Notes under the pieces: model-generated
Seen by the model: the letters and a program-made list of their open reading frames with translations, nothing else
The model's database searches: none
Told to the model about the DNA's origin: nothing
Assembly (NCBI RefSeq): GCF_008923185.1
Contig: NZ_WBMT01000015.1
Coordinates: forward strand, 1-64,000
Source of the DNA: Actinomadura rudentiformis
Lineage (GTDB): Bacteria > Actinomycetota > Actinomycetes > Streptosporangiales > Streptosporangiaceae
Direction of reading: 5' to 3'
Length of the DNA: 64,000 bases
Part shown: one piece after another, positions 41,223-49,754 of the stretch
How the letters are laid out: each line of letters begins with the position of its first letter
Numbering within the stretch: position 1 is the first letter of the stretch
Made by a program: the position numbers and the translations under genes

Positions 41223-43721
41223 ATGGATGGTCAGGATCTCGCGTCGGTCTGGGCCCGCACCCTCACTGCTCTCACCGAAGGCGAACTTCCCCCGAGCTAC
41301 CGCGCCTGGCTGCCGATGGTCCGCCCCCTGGCTCTCGTCGAGGGCACCGCACTGCTTGCGGCGCCGAACGAGTTCGCCAAGGACGCCCTGGAGACCCGGC
41401 TCCGCACCCTGATCACGCAGGCACTTTCCCATGAGCTGGGCCGCGAGATCCGTGTCGCCGTCACCGTTCATCCTGAGGCGACCGAGGCCGATCCGCGCGG
41501 GCCCGAGTCCGCCGCACCTTCTTCTTATGGCGAACGCCCCTACACAGAGCAGTCCTACGGAGAGTCCTACGAGGACCGTTCTTACGGCAGCCAGTCCTTC
41601 GGGGAGCAGTCCTCGTACGGGGACCAGCAGCGGCCGTATGGCGAGCAGGAAGCGTACGGGGAGCAGCAGCCGTCTTATGGTGACCAGGGTTACACCGAGC
41701 AGTTCGGTGAACGGCCCTACGGGGATCAGGGATACGGCTCGTCCCAGTCGGGAGTTGTCCACAACTCATCCACGGGAAGCGGTGGTTATCCACCGCAAGA
41801 CGAGGACCGTGGATGGCCTCAGCGTGACAACGAACACTCCGGTGGTTACCCGACCGCCGCGCCGCGACCGCCCGCATATGGCGGCGGCCCTGGCAATCGA
41901 GGGCCAGCTCCGTTCGACGGGCGTGGATCTCAGCAAGGCGGCGGCTTCCCCGGGCGCGGGAGGGGCGGCGGTCAGGGCGGCTCCGGCAGGCCCGAGGGAC
42001 CCGGCGAATCCGGGGGACCGGGGGGACCCGGAGGGCCTGGCAGTTCGGAACGGCGTGGCGGACCCGGAGGATCAGGCGGCTCGGACGGGCGCGGCGGTCC
42101 CGGCGGCCAGGAAGGGCGCGGCGGCCAGACCGGAGGCCACAACGGACTCGGCGAACCCGGGCTGCGGGGCGGTCCCGGCATGGGTGGCAGCGGTTCTGAT
42201 TCGTACGGCCACGGCGGGGAGCTCCCAGGGCACCAGACGGGCTCGCACACGAACATGCCGGGCGGCAGGCACTCGCCCTCCCATCTGAACGATCGCACCC
42301 TCGGTGCACCTCGGCCAGGCCGGCAGGCCGAACCCCCGAACCGCGGTGGCGAACCACAGCATGGTGGCGAAACTCACCGTGGACCCCGGCACCGCAGACG
42401 CGAGACCGAGGACGCCTACGGGAGCGGCGACCCCTTCACGAACGACCCGTACCAGGCCGACGCCTTCCAACAGGACGCGTTCCAGCCGGACGACTCGTAC
42501 CGCAATGACGAGGCCCTCCGGGACGAGGAGCCGTCCCTTCCCGGCCAAGGTGAGCCGCGCGGCGGTCCTGGCGGTATGCCCGGCTCCGGCGGTATGTCGA
42601 GTGGTGGCCAGGGAACGTCCGCGGGCGGCGGAGCGAGCGGCGCCGGTGCGAGCGGCAGCGGTGCGACCGGCGGCGGGGCCGAGCACGCGCGGCTGAATCC
42701 GAAGTACACGTTCGAGACGTTCGTCATCGGCTCGTCAAACCGGTTCGCGCACGCGGCCGCCGTCGCCGTCGCCGAACAGCCGGCCAAGGCCTACAACCCG
42801 CTGTTCATCTATGGAGACTCTGGCCTCGGCAAGACGCACTTGCTGCACGCCATCGGCCACTATGCGCAGAGTCTCTTCAACGGAGCCCGCGTCAGGTACG
42901 TGAGCTCCGAGGAGTTCACCAACGACTTCATCAACTCGATCCGCGACGGTAAGGCCGACGGCTTCCGCCGGCGCTACCGGGATGTGGACATCCTCCTCGT
43001 CGACGACATCCAGTTCCTCGAGGGAAAGGAACAGACGCAGGAGGAGTTCTTCCACACGTTCAACACCCTCCACAACGCGAGCAAGCAGATCGTGATCTCC
43101 AGTGATCGGCCGCCTAAAGAACTGGTGACGCTGGAGGATCGGCTGCGCAACAGGTTCGAGTGGGGACTGACCACCGACGTCCAGCCGCCCGAGCTCGAGA
43201 CCCGGATCGCGATCCTCCAGAAGAAGGCGCGGCAGGAGGGTCTCGCCGCGCCGCCGGACGTGCTGGAGTTCATCGCCTCGCAGATCGCGACCAACATCCG
43301 CGAACTCGAGGGCGCGCTGATCCGGGTGACCGCGTTCGCCAGCCTCAACCGCCAGTCGGTGGACATGAAGCTGGCCGAGATCGTGCTCAAGGACCTCATC
43401 CCCAACGACTCCGGGCCGGAGATCACCGCAGCGATGATCATGGCTCAGACTGTGGAGTACTTCGGGACGACGATCGAGGACCTCTGTGGACCGTCGCGGT
43501 CGCGCATGCTGGTGACCGCCCGGCAGATCGCGATGTACCTCTGCCGCGAGCTCACCGACCTGTCGCTCCCCAAAATCGGGCAGCAGTTCGGCGGCCGCGA
43601 CCACACCACGGTCATGCACGCCGAACGCAAGATCCGTTCCCTGATGGCCGAGCGTCGCGCCATCTACAACCAGGTCACAGAGCTGACCGGACGGATCAAG
43701 CATCAGGCGCGCAAACGCTGA
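41223..43721 (+). CDS. dnaA: Chromosomal replication initiator DnaA, with giant linker
   Basis: 832 residues from ATG 41223 (GGGAGGG upstream), against ~450-660 for most DnaA. Domain I is ~1-85 (MDGQDLASVWARTLTALTEG). Domain II, ~88-489, is a ~400-residue low-complexity region: SYGE/PYGDQ/SYGDQ repeats (100-175), then Gly/Arg/Pro-rich (222-330), then acidic (395-440) and Gly/Ser (445-488). Domain III AAA+ starts LNPKYTFETFVIG (491) with Walker A GDSGLGKTH (531-539) and Walker B ILLVDDIQFLEGKE. Domain IV ends with the DNA-binding signature GGRDHTTVMHAERKI. All catalytic parts look normal. Confidence 0.98.
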   Translation: MDGQDLASVWARTLTALTEGELPPSYRAWLPMVRPLALVEGTALLAAPNEFAKDALETRLRTLITQALSHELGREIRVAVTVHPEATEADPRGPESAAPSSYGERPYTEQSYGESYEDRSYGSQSFGEQSSYGDQQRPYGEQEAYGEQQPSYGDQGYTEQFGERPYGDQGYGSSQSGVVHNSSTGSGGYPPQDEDRGWPQRDNEHSGGYPTAAPRPPAYGGGPGNRGPAPFDGRGSQQGGGFPGRGRGGGQGGSGRPEGPGESGGPGGPGGPGSSERRGGPGGSGGSDGRGGPGGQEGRGGQTGGHNGLGEPGLRGGPGMGGSGSDSYGHGGELPGHQTGSHTNMPGGRHSPSHLNDRTLGAPRPGRQAEPPNRGGEPQHGGETHRGPRHRRRETEDAYGSGDPFTNDPYQADAFQQDAFQPDDSYRNDEALRDEEPSLPGQGEPRGGPGGMPGSGGMSSGGQGTSAGGGASGAGASGSGATGGGAEHARLNPKYTFETFVIGSSNRFAHAAAVAVAEQPAKAYNPLFIYGDSGLGKTHLLHAIGHYAQSLFNGARVRYVSSEEFTNDFINSIRDGKADGFRRRYRDVDILLVDDIQFLEGKEQTQEEFFHTFNTLHNASKQIVISSDRPPKELVTLEDRLRNRFEWGLTTDVQPPELETRIAILQKKARQEGLAAPPDVLEFIASQIATNIRELEGALIRVTAFASLNRQSVDMKLAEIVLKDLIPNDSGPEITAAMIMAQTVEYFGTTIEDLCGPSRSRMLVTARQIAMYLCRELTDLSLPKIGQQFGGRDHTTVMHAERKIRSLMAERRAIYNQVTELTGRIKHQARKR
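41755..41794 (+). promoter_or_regulatory. DnaA boxes inside the dnaA linker-coding region
   Basis: TTGTCCACA at 41755-41763 is a perfect box (within the palindrome AGTTGTCCACAACT). TTATCCACC at 41786-41794 matches TTATCCACA at 8 of 9. They lie in codons ~178-191 of dnaA. Confidence 0.65.
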
Positions 43722-44358
43722 CCCGCCGCGCCCGTGGCGCCGCCGGGCCGCCGGCTCCTCCTGCTGGGACCGCGGCAGACGCCCCCCAGGACGGGTGCGA
43801 AAGACTTCGTACGGCACAACGACTCCCACAGGCTGGGGAAAACTCTGGGGATCCCGGTGGAAAAGCCGGGGGACAACCTGCGGAGAACCTGAGGACAATT
43901 CGTGGATGGAGTGTGGACCGGTTGGGGACACCCGCCGCACGTCATGGGGACGAACCCGTGGACTGCTTGGGGACTCCCTGGGGACGTCCTGGGGACGAGC
44001 CCGCCGCCCGCCGCATCCGACCCAGACGGGCCCCGGGAGGCCGTGCGAACCTGCGGAGAACTCGTGGACAACCGGGGGAAGACATGAGGACGACGTGTGG
44101 GGACGATTTGGCCGTCCTCAGGCGACGCTCGGCGATCCACCTCCGGTGCACAGCCGCGGTGGACAGAGATTCGGGCTCTCACCTGGGAGAACGCATGATG
44201 TCCACACTTTCCACGGCCCCTATGACGAGTACTACCTCTCTTATCTATTCAAGAAAAAGCTCAACTCAAACTAGGGCCTGGGGATCAAGCGCCCCGGGTG
44301 CGTCACCTGAGCTCTTCCACCTCACCCTTAGTCCGAAACCTGCAGGAGGCGGGTCCCC
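43722..44358. promoter_or_regulatory. oriC: dnaA-dnaN spacer, probable oriC
   Basis: 637 bp without a gene, the usual actinobacterial oriC position. Degenerate DnaA boxes on the minus strand: GGGGGACAA (43868), TGAGGACAA (43890), TGTGGACCG (43912), CGTGGACAA (44063), GGTGGACAG (44158); on the plus strand ATGTCCACA (44198). Many further GGGGAC(G/A) cores lie between. 44215-44275 is the most AT-rich stretch (TTATCTATTCAAGAAAAAGC), a candidate unwinding element and/or dnaN promoter. No perfect TTGTCCACA is present here. Confidence 0.75.
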
Positions 44359-45489
44359 TTGAAGTTCCGCATCGACAGAGACGCGCTGGCCGAAGCCGTG
44401 GCCTGGACGGCACGAACGCTTCCGGTCCGGCCGCCCGTGCCCGTGCTGGCCGGCATGCACCTCGTCGCCGAGGGCGACCGGCTCAAGCTGTCCGCGTTCG
44501 ACTACGAGGTCTCTGCGCAGGTGTCCACCGACATCGACGTGGAGGACGCGGGAACGGCGCTGGTCTCCGGCCGCCTTCTCGCCGAGATCTCGCGCAGCCT
44601 GCCTCCCCACCCTGTGGAGGTGACCACGGACGGGGCGAAGGTGATGCTCCGGTGTGGCAGCGCGAAGTTCACACTCCTCACCATGCCTGTGGAGGACTAC
44701 CCGACGCTGCCGGAGATGCCGCCGGCCGCCGGGTCGGTGGGCAGCGACGAGTTCGCCGCCGCCGTCAACCAGGTCGCCGTCGCCGCCGGGCGTGACGACA
44801 CCATCCCCATGCTCACCGGGGTACGTGTGGAGATCGAGGGCGAGACCGTCACCCTTGCCGCCACCGACCGCTACCGCCTCGCCGTCCGCGAGCTGCACTG
44901 GAAGCCCGAGCGCCCGGACTTCTCCGCGGTCGCCCTGGTGCCCGCCAAGACCCTCGCCGACACCGCCAAGTCGCTCACCGCCGGCGCTGAGGTCTCGATC
45001 GCCCTCGGCGGCACGGGCGGCACCGGTGAGGGCATGATCGGCTTCGAGGGCGGCGGCCGCCGTACGACGTCGCGGCTGCTGGACGGCGACTTCGTCAAGT
45101 ACCGGTCGTTGCTGCCCAGCGAGTACGCGGGTCTCGCCGAGATCCAGACCGCCCCGTTCATCGAGGCCGTCAAGCGCGTCTCCCTGGTCGCCGAGCGGAA
45201 CACCCCTGTACGGCTCTCGTTCAGCCAGGGAGAGGTCGTCCTGGAGGCCGGGACCGGCGACGAGGCCCAAGCCGTCGAGGCCCTGGAGGCGACGCTGGAG
45301 GGCGACGACATCGACATCGCCTTCAACCCGGGCTTCCTGCTGGACGGTCTCTCCAACATCGGGTCCGACATCGCGCGGCTCTCGTTCACCACGCCGACCA
45401 AGCCCGCCGTTCTCACCGGCAAGCCGCCGGAAGAGGGCGTGAACCCCAACTACCGTTACCTGATCATGCCGGTGCGCCTGTCCGGGTAG
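44359..45489 (+). CDS. dnaN: DNA polymerase III beta sliding clamp
   Basis: 376 residues. Three clamp domains are visible: MKFRIDRDALAEAVAWTART at the start, GVRVEIEGETVTLAATDRYRLAVREL in domain II, and a C-terminal YRYLIMPVRLSG. TTG 44359 has AGGAGG upstream, so the gene uses a rare TTG initiator. Confidence 0.97.
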   Translation: MKFRIDRDALAEAVAWTARTLPVRPPVPVLAGMHLVAEGDRLKLSAFDYEVSAQVSTDIDVEDAGTALVSGRLLAEISRSLPPHPVEVTTDGAKVMLRCGSAKFTLLTMPVEDYPTLPEMPPAAGSVGSDEFAAAVNQVAVAAGRDDTIPMLTGVRVEIEGETVTLAATDRYRLAVRELHWKPERPDFSAVALVPAKTLADTAKSLTAGAEVSIALGGTGGTGEGMIGFEGGGRRTTSRLLDGDFVKYRSLLPSEYAGLAEIQTAPFIEAVKRVSLVAERNTPVRLSFSQGEVVLEAGTGDEAQAVEALEATLEGDDIDIAFNPGFLLDGLSNIGSDIARLSFTTPTKPAVLTGKPPEEGVNPNYRYLIMPVRLSG

Positions 45490-46069
45490 GGGATTTGTCC
45501 TGGGGACACACCTGAAGTCGAGGCGGATCGCCGTACAGATCAACAGCCTGTGGGTAACCACAGGCCGCCGATCCGTGCACAGATCGGGTCGGCGGCTGGC
45601 GGACTGACTCGGCGGGCTCGCGGGTCGGCCGCCGCTCGCCCGGCATTCGCCGGCGTCGGCCAGGGACTGGCGGTCCGTTGGCGAGCTGCTCGTGGGCAAC
45701 TTGCGGTCGGCGCGCCAGGAGATCGATGTCCATGGCCGGCGAACGGGTGGTGCATCCGCAGGACCAGCGGACTCGGACCTGGACGTGGGTCGGGATTCGG
45801 GAATTACGGCCAGCGGACTCGAGCTGAACGTTCTCGGGGCTCGTGTCCTTGCGACCTTGCGTCCTTGGAGTCTCAGGGCAACTCAGAATCCTCAGGCTGT
45901 GGACAGGTCGCAGGCCGATAGGTCTGGGGGCTGTCTGTGCGGGTACGCGGACTTACGTCAGGTATGCGGCATGCGTTCGCAGGGACGCGTGCGCGCGGCA
46001 GGCAGGCTTGTGGCAGGCAGGCTTTCGGGCACGACTAGGCAGAGTTATGCACAGGGGAGTGGAGTGAGC
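45490..46069. other. Gap between dnaN and gnd
   Basis: About 580 bp. A perfect hairpin GCCTGTGG-GTAA-CCACAGGC (45546-45565) lies 57 bp after dnaN, a weak terminator candidate. CTGTGGACAG near 45898 is box-like. The frame upstream of gnd is open but has no protein resemblance. Confidence 0.45.
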
Positions 46070-46990
46070 ATGGAGCTCGGGATGATCGGCCTCGGCAAGA
46101 TGGGCGGCAACATGGCCGAACGTCTGCGCCGCGGCGGCCACACGATCGTGGGGTACGACCGGAACCCCGAGATCAGTGACGTGAGCTCGCTGGAAGAGCT
46201 GGTCGAGCGGCTGTCCCCGCCGAGAGCGGTCTGGGTGATGGTCCCCGCGGGCAAGCCGACCCAGGACACCATCGACCAGCTGGGGAAGCTCCTCCAGCCC
46301 GGGGACGTCGTGATCGACGGCGGCAATTCACACTATGTGGACGACCAGAAGCACGGCGAAGAGCTCGCGGCCAAGGACATCAACTTCGTTGACTGCGGCG
46401 TCAGCGGTGGTGTCTGGGGCCTGCAGAACGGCTACGCCCTCATGGTCGGCGGCGACGAGGCCAACGTGAAGCGGCTCATGCCGATCTTCGAGACCCTGAA
46501 GCCCGAGGGCGAGTTCGGCTTCGTGCACGCCGGGACGATCGGCGCCGGCCACTTCGTCAAGATGGTCCACAACGGCATCGAGTACGCGATGATGCAGGCC
46601 TTCGGCGAGGGCTACGAGCTGATCGAGGCCAGCGACATCGTGACCAACGTGCCGGAGACGTTCCGCAGCTGGCAGGAGGGCACGGTCATCCGTTCCTGGC
46701 TGCTGGACCTCATGAACCGCTCGCTGGCCGAGGATCCACAGCTTGAAGGCCTCCGTGGATACGCCAACGACTCCGGCGAGGGCCGCTGGACCGTTCAGGC
46801 CGCTGTGGATCACGCGGTCCCGCTCCCCGCGATCACCGCCTCGCTCTACGCGCGCTTCGCCTCCCGCCAGCAGGACTCGCCCGCGATGAAGGTCGTCGCG
46901 GCGCTGCGCAACCAGTTCGGCGGGCACGCGGTCGAATCGGCCAAGGGCGCCGACTCTCCCGGCGCCGACGTGGAGCCGCCCAACCTCTGA
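46070..46990 (+). CDS. gnd: 6-phosphogluconate dehydrogenase (decarboxylating), short type
   Basis: 306 residues from ATG 46070 with GGAG 5 nt upstream. NAD(P) loop LGMIGLGKMGGNMAERLRRGG at the start, DGGNSHYVDDQKHGEEL, GVSGGVWGLQNGYALMVGG, and the catalytic Lys in HFVKMVHNGIEYAMMQAFGEG. The short ~300-residue form (GntZ/YqeC type) is usual between dnaN and recF in Actinobacteria. Makes ribulose-5-phosphate. Confidence 0.96.
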   Translation: MELGMIGLGKMGGNMAERLRRGGHTIVGYDRNPEISDVSSLEELVERLSPPRAVWVMVPAGKPTQDTIDQLGKLLQPGDVVIDGGNSHYVDDQKHGEELAAKDINFVDCGVSGGVWGLQNGYALMVGGDEANVKRLMPIFETLKPEGEFGFVHAGTIGAGHFVKMVHNGIEYAMMQAFGEGYELIEASDIVTNVPETFRSWQEGTVIRSWLLDLMNRSLAEDPQLEGLRGYANDSGEGRWTVQAAVDHAVPLPAITASLYARFASRQQDSPAMKVVAALRNQFGGHAVESAKGADSPGADVEPPNL

Positions 46991-47108
46991 CCGGCCACAC
47001 CGGACTGTGACCGGCCACGCCAGGCTGCGACCAGGCGCGCCGGACTGCGACCAGGCGCGCCGGGCTCTGACGGGGCGAGCCCAAGCTCTGACCAGGCACG
47101 TTCAGGCT
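46987..47108 (+). repeat. 20-21-bp tandem repeat, six units
   Basis: Units CTGACCGGCCACACCGGACT, GTGACCGGCCACGCCAGGCT, GCGACCAGGCGCGCCGGACT, GCGACCAGGCGCGCCGGGCT and two 21-bp copies. The first unit contains the gnd stop codon, so the array seems to have grown from the gene's end. Confidence 0.85.
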
Positions 47109-47161
47109 CTGCCGAGTTGAGGGGCGCAGGCGGCCGCCGGAAGGCTCTACGCTCGTGTCCC

Positions 47162-48286
47162 GTGCACGTCGCCCACCTTTCGCTCCAGGACTTCCGTTCG
47201 TACGCCACCGCCGAGGTCGCGCTCGAACCGGGAGTCACCGCGTTCGTGGGCCCGAACGGGCATGGCAAGACCAATCTCGTCGAGGCCGTCGGCTACGTCG
47301 CGACGCACGGCAGCCACCGCTCGGCCACCGACGCGCCGCTGGTCAGGCAGGGTGCGCCGCGTGCGATCGTGCGCGCCGGGGTCGTCAAGGACGACCGCAG
47401 GGCACTGATCGAGCTGGAGATCAATCCGGGAAAGGCCAACCGGGCGCGGCTCAACCGTTCGCCCGTCCCCAGGCCGCGGGAGATCCTGGGGATGCTGCGG
47501 ACGGTCCTCTTCGCCCCCGAGGACCTCGCGCTTGTGAAGGGCGATCCAGGTGAACGCCGCCGCTTCATGGACGAGCTGCTGACCACGCGTGCCCCGCGCT
47601 TCGCGGCCGTCCGTTCGGACTATGACCGCGTCCTCAAGCAGCGCAACGCCCTGTTGAAATCCGCGGCCGCCCACCGCCGCTCCCCCGGTCCCGAGATCAT
47701 CGCCACCCTCGAGGTCTGGGATTCACATCTCGCCCGTACGGGCTCGGAGCTTCTCGCCGCGCGGCTGGAGCTGGTGGCGGCGCTCCGTCCCCTGGTGGCC
47801 AAGGCGTACGCGGCGCTCGCACCGAGCAGTGGCGCAGCCGACCTGACCTACAAGAGCTCACTGGGTGACGCGGAGTTGTCCACAGACCGTGCACAGCTGG
47901 CCGAAGCCCTCTTGGCAGGTGTGGCCGAGGCGCGCAAACAAGAGCTCGAACGAGGCGTCAGCCTGGTCGGGCCGCACCGTGACGAGCTCGTTCTGCGCCT
48001 GGGTGACCTGCCCGCCCGTGGCTACGCGAGCCACGGGGAGTCATGGTCGTTCGCCCTGGGGCTGCGCCTGGCCGCGTTCGACCTGCTCAGGGACGACGGC
48101 GACGACCCTGTGCTCATCCTCGACGACGTCTTCGCCGAGCTGGACTCCGGGCGCCGCAGCCGGCTGGCTGAGATGGTCGCCCCCGCCGAACAAGTCCTCA
48201 TCACCGCGGCCGTCCCGGCCGACGTCCCCGCCGAACTGACCGGCGCCTCGTTCTCCGTCTCCGACGGCCAGGTGACCCGTGACTGA
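47162..48286 (+). CDS. recF: DNA replication and repair protein RecF
   Basis: 374 residues from GTG 47162 (VHVAHLSLQDFRSYATAEVAL). Walker A GPNGHGKTNLVEAV, FAPEDLALVKGDPGERRRFMDEL, the ABC signature region YASHGESWSFALGLRLA and Walker B DDPVLILDDVFAELDSGRRSRL. Loads RecA at gaps. A perfect DnaA box TTGTCCACA lies in its coding sequence at 47876-47884. The start lacks a good Shine-Dalgarno. Confidence 0.96.
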   Translation: MHVAHLSLQDFRSYATAEVALEPGVTAFVGPNGHGKTNLVEAVGYVATHGSHRSATDAPLVRQGAPRAIVRAGVVKDDRRALIELEINPGKANRARLNRSPVPRPREILGMLRTVLFAPEDLALVKGDPGERRRFMDELLTTRAPRFAAVRSDYDRVLKQRNALLKSAAAHRRSPGPEIIATLEVWDSHLARTGSELLAARLELVAALRPLVAKAYAALAPSSGAADLTYKSSLGDAELSTDRAQLAEALLAGVAEARKQELERGVSLVGPHRDELVLRLGDLPARGYASHGESWSFALGLRLAAFDLLRDDGDDPVLILDDVFAELDSGRRSRLAEMVAPAEQVLITAAVPADVPAELTGASFSVSDGQVTRD

Positions 48287-48812
48287 TCCACAGGATGTGC
48301 ACAACTCTTCCGCGCTGCCGGACTCCGGCCCGCTGAATTCCGGTGAGGCGCCGGCCAAGTCGGGGATTGAGCTGGCCCGCGAAGCCCTCGCCCAGGCACG
48401 CGCCGACGCCGCCAAACGCGGCTCGGTGCCGGGCCAGGGCAGGCGCAAGGGCCCGCGGGCCCCGCGCGTGCCGCAGCCCGGCCGCGGCGGCGACCCCAAG
48501 CCCTTCGGCTCAGCCATCCGCGAGCTGATGTCCGCCCGAGGCTGGGAACAACGCGCCGCCGTAGGCGGAGTCTTCGGCAACTGGCCCGGCATCGTGGGCC
48601 CCGAGCTGGCCGAGCACACCCGCCCAGAGAAGTTCGAGGACGGCGAGCTCACGGTCGCCGCCGACTCCACCACCTGGGCCACCCAGCTCCGCCTGCTCTC
48701 CTCCACCCTGGTCAAGCGCCTGAACGAAGAGCTCGGCCACAACACCGTCCGCCGAGTCAAGGTCGTAGGCCCCGCTGGCCCCCGCCGCACCGGCGCCTGG
48801 CGCGTCCGCTAA
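48279..48812 (+). CDS. dciA: DciA-like protein (DUF721), probable helicase loader/operator
   Basis: 177 residues. The N-terminal ~75 are disordered and basic (KRGSVPGQGRRKGPRAPR); the C-terminal DUF721 domain has FGSAIRELMSARGWEQRAAVGGVFGNWPGIVGPELAEHTRPEKFEDGELTV. GTG 48279 overlaps recF by 8 bp. DciA helps DnaB helicase in bacteria without DnaC; the role here is by family. Confidence 0.9.
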   Translation: MTDPQDVHNSSALPDSGPLNSGEAPAKSGIELAREALAQARADAAKRGSVPGQGRRKGPRAPRVPQPGRGGDPKPFGSAIRELMSARGWEQRAAVGGVFGNWPGIVGPELAEHTRPEKFEDGELTVAADSTTWATQLRLLSSTLVKRLNEELGHNTVRRVKVVGPAGPRRTGAWRVR

Positions 48813-48849
48813 CCGGATCTGGACACACCGCGCCCCCTGCAAGGGTCAC

Positions 48850-49435
48850 CGCACCCCTACGGGGACGCCGCGCCGTAGGCGTCGCCGCACCCGCCGCGCG
48901 GATCACGGCGCCCCTGTGTGGGGTCGCCGCACCCCGCTGTGGCGGTCACTGTGGGGTCGCCACGTCCCGCTGTGGGAGTCACTGCGCGCAGCTGTGGGGA
49001 CCGCCGCGCCCGCTGTGAGTGTCACGGCGCCTCACTGTGAGTGTCACAGCGTGCCGCTGCGGGGGGCGCCGCGCCCCATTGTGAGTGTCACGATGGCCCA
49101 CTGTGGGGACCACCGCACCTGCTGTGAGTGTCAGGGCGTGCCGCTGCGGAGGTCGCTGTCCCCGTTGTGGGGACCGCCGCACCCGCTGTGGGGGTCACTG
49201 CGCGCGGCTGTGGGGTCGCCGCGTCCCGCTATGGGGAGCGCCGCGCCCGCTGTGGGGGTCACGGTGTCCCGCTGTGGGGGTCACAGCGCCACGCAGTGGG
49301 TGTCACGGCGTCCTGCTGTCGGGCTCACGGCGCGCCGCTATGGGAGCTACCGCGCCCGCTGCGGGGTCACTGCGCCGCGCTGCGGGGGGTCGCGTGCTGC
49401 TTGGGGGGGTCGTTGCGGCCCGCTGCGCAGGCAAG
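48850..49435 (+). repeat. 22-bp degenerate minisatellite, ~25 units
   Basis: Units of 20-22 bp with core CTGTGAGTGTCACGGCG or CTGTGGGGGTCACGGTG fill most of the dciA-gyrB gap (48813-49754). Copies differ widely, suggesting an old array. No gene is supported in the gap. Confidence 0.85.
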
Positions 49436-49754
49436 GTCCATCTGTTCGGGGCGATCAAGGGGCGGTTTCGCTTCGAGCGCCCCGTAGGCCCGTAGAGCCC
49501 CCAGGGGCAATGGGGGGATGTATCTCCTCGCCCACTCGCCCGCCACACGCTCATACAGAGCCCGCGAGTGCCACTTTTCCGTCCATGACCCGGTAGAATG
49601 AAATCGGGTTCAGGATGCTGCGCCGCCTTGGGTCGCCCGAAGTCTCTGATCGACAGACCGGAGCAGAGGGCGCCCTTACGTGTGTTACGGGGCACACCGC
49701 GTGCTTTTCACGGTACGCGGGTGGCGGTGCGCTTCCCCGGCAGGAGGATCTCCT

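Noticed and set aside
45692..46069. 126-residue N-terminal extension of Gnd
   Set aside because: Homology begins exactly at ATG 46070, which has GGAG upstream; the extension has no protein-like sequence.
48900..49596. Long frames across the dciA-gyrB gap
   Set aside because: They only translate the degenerate 22-bp repeats (AVGVTAPRCG-like); no conserved domain and no proper start.
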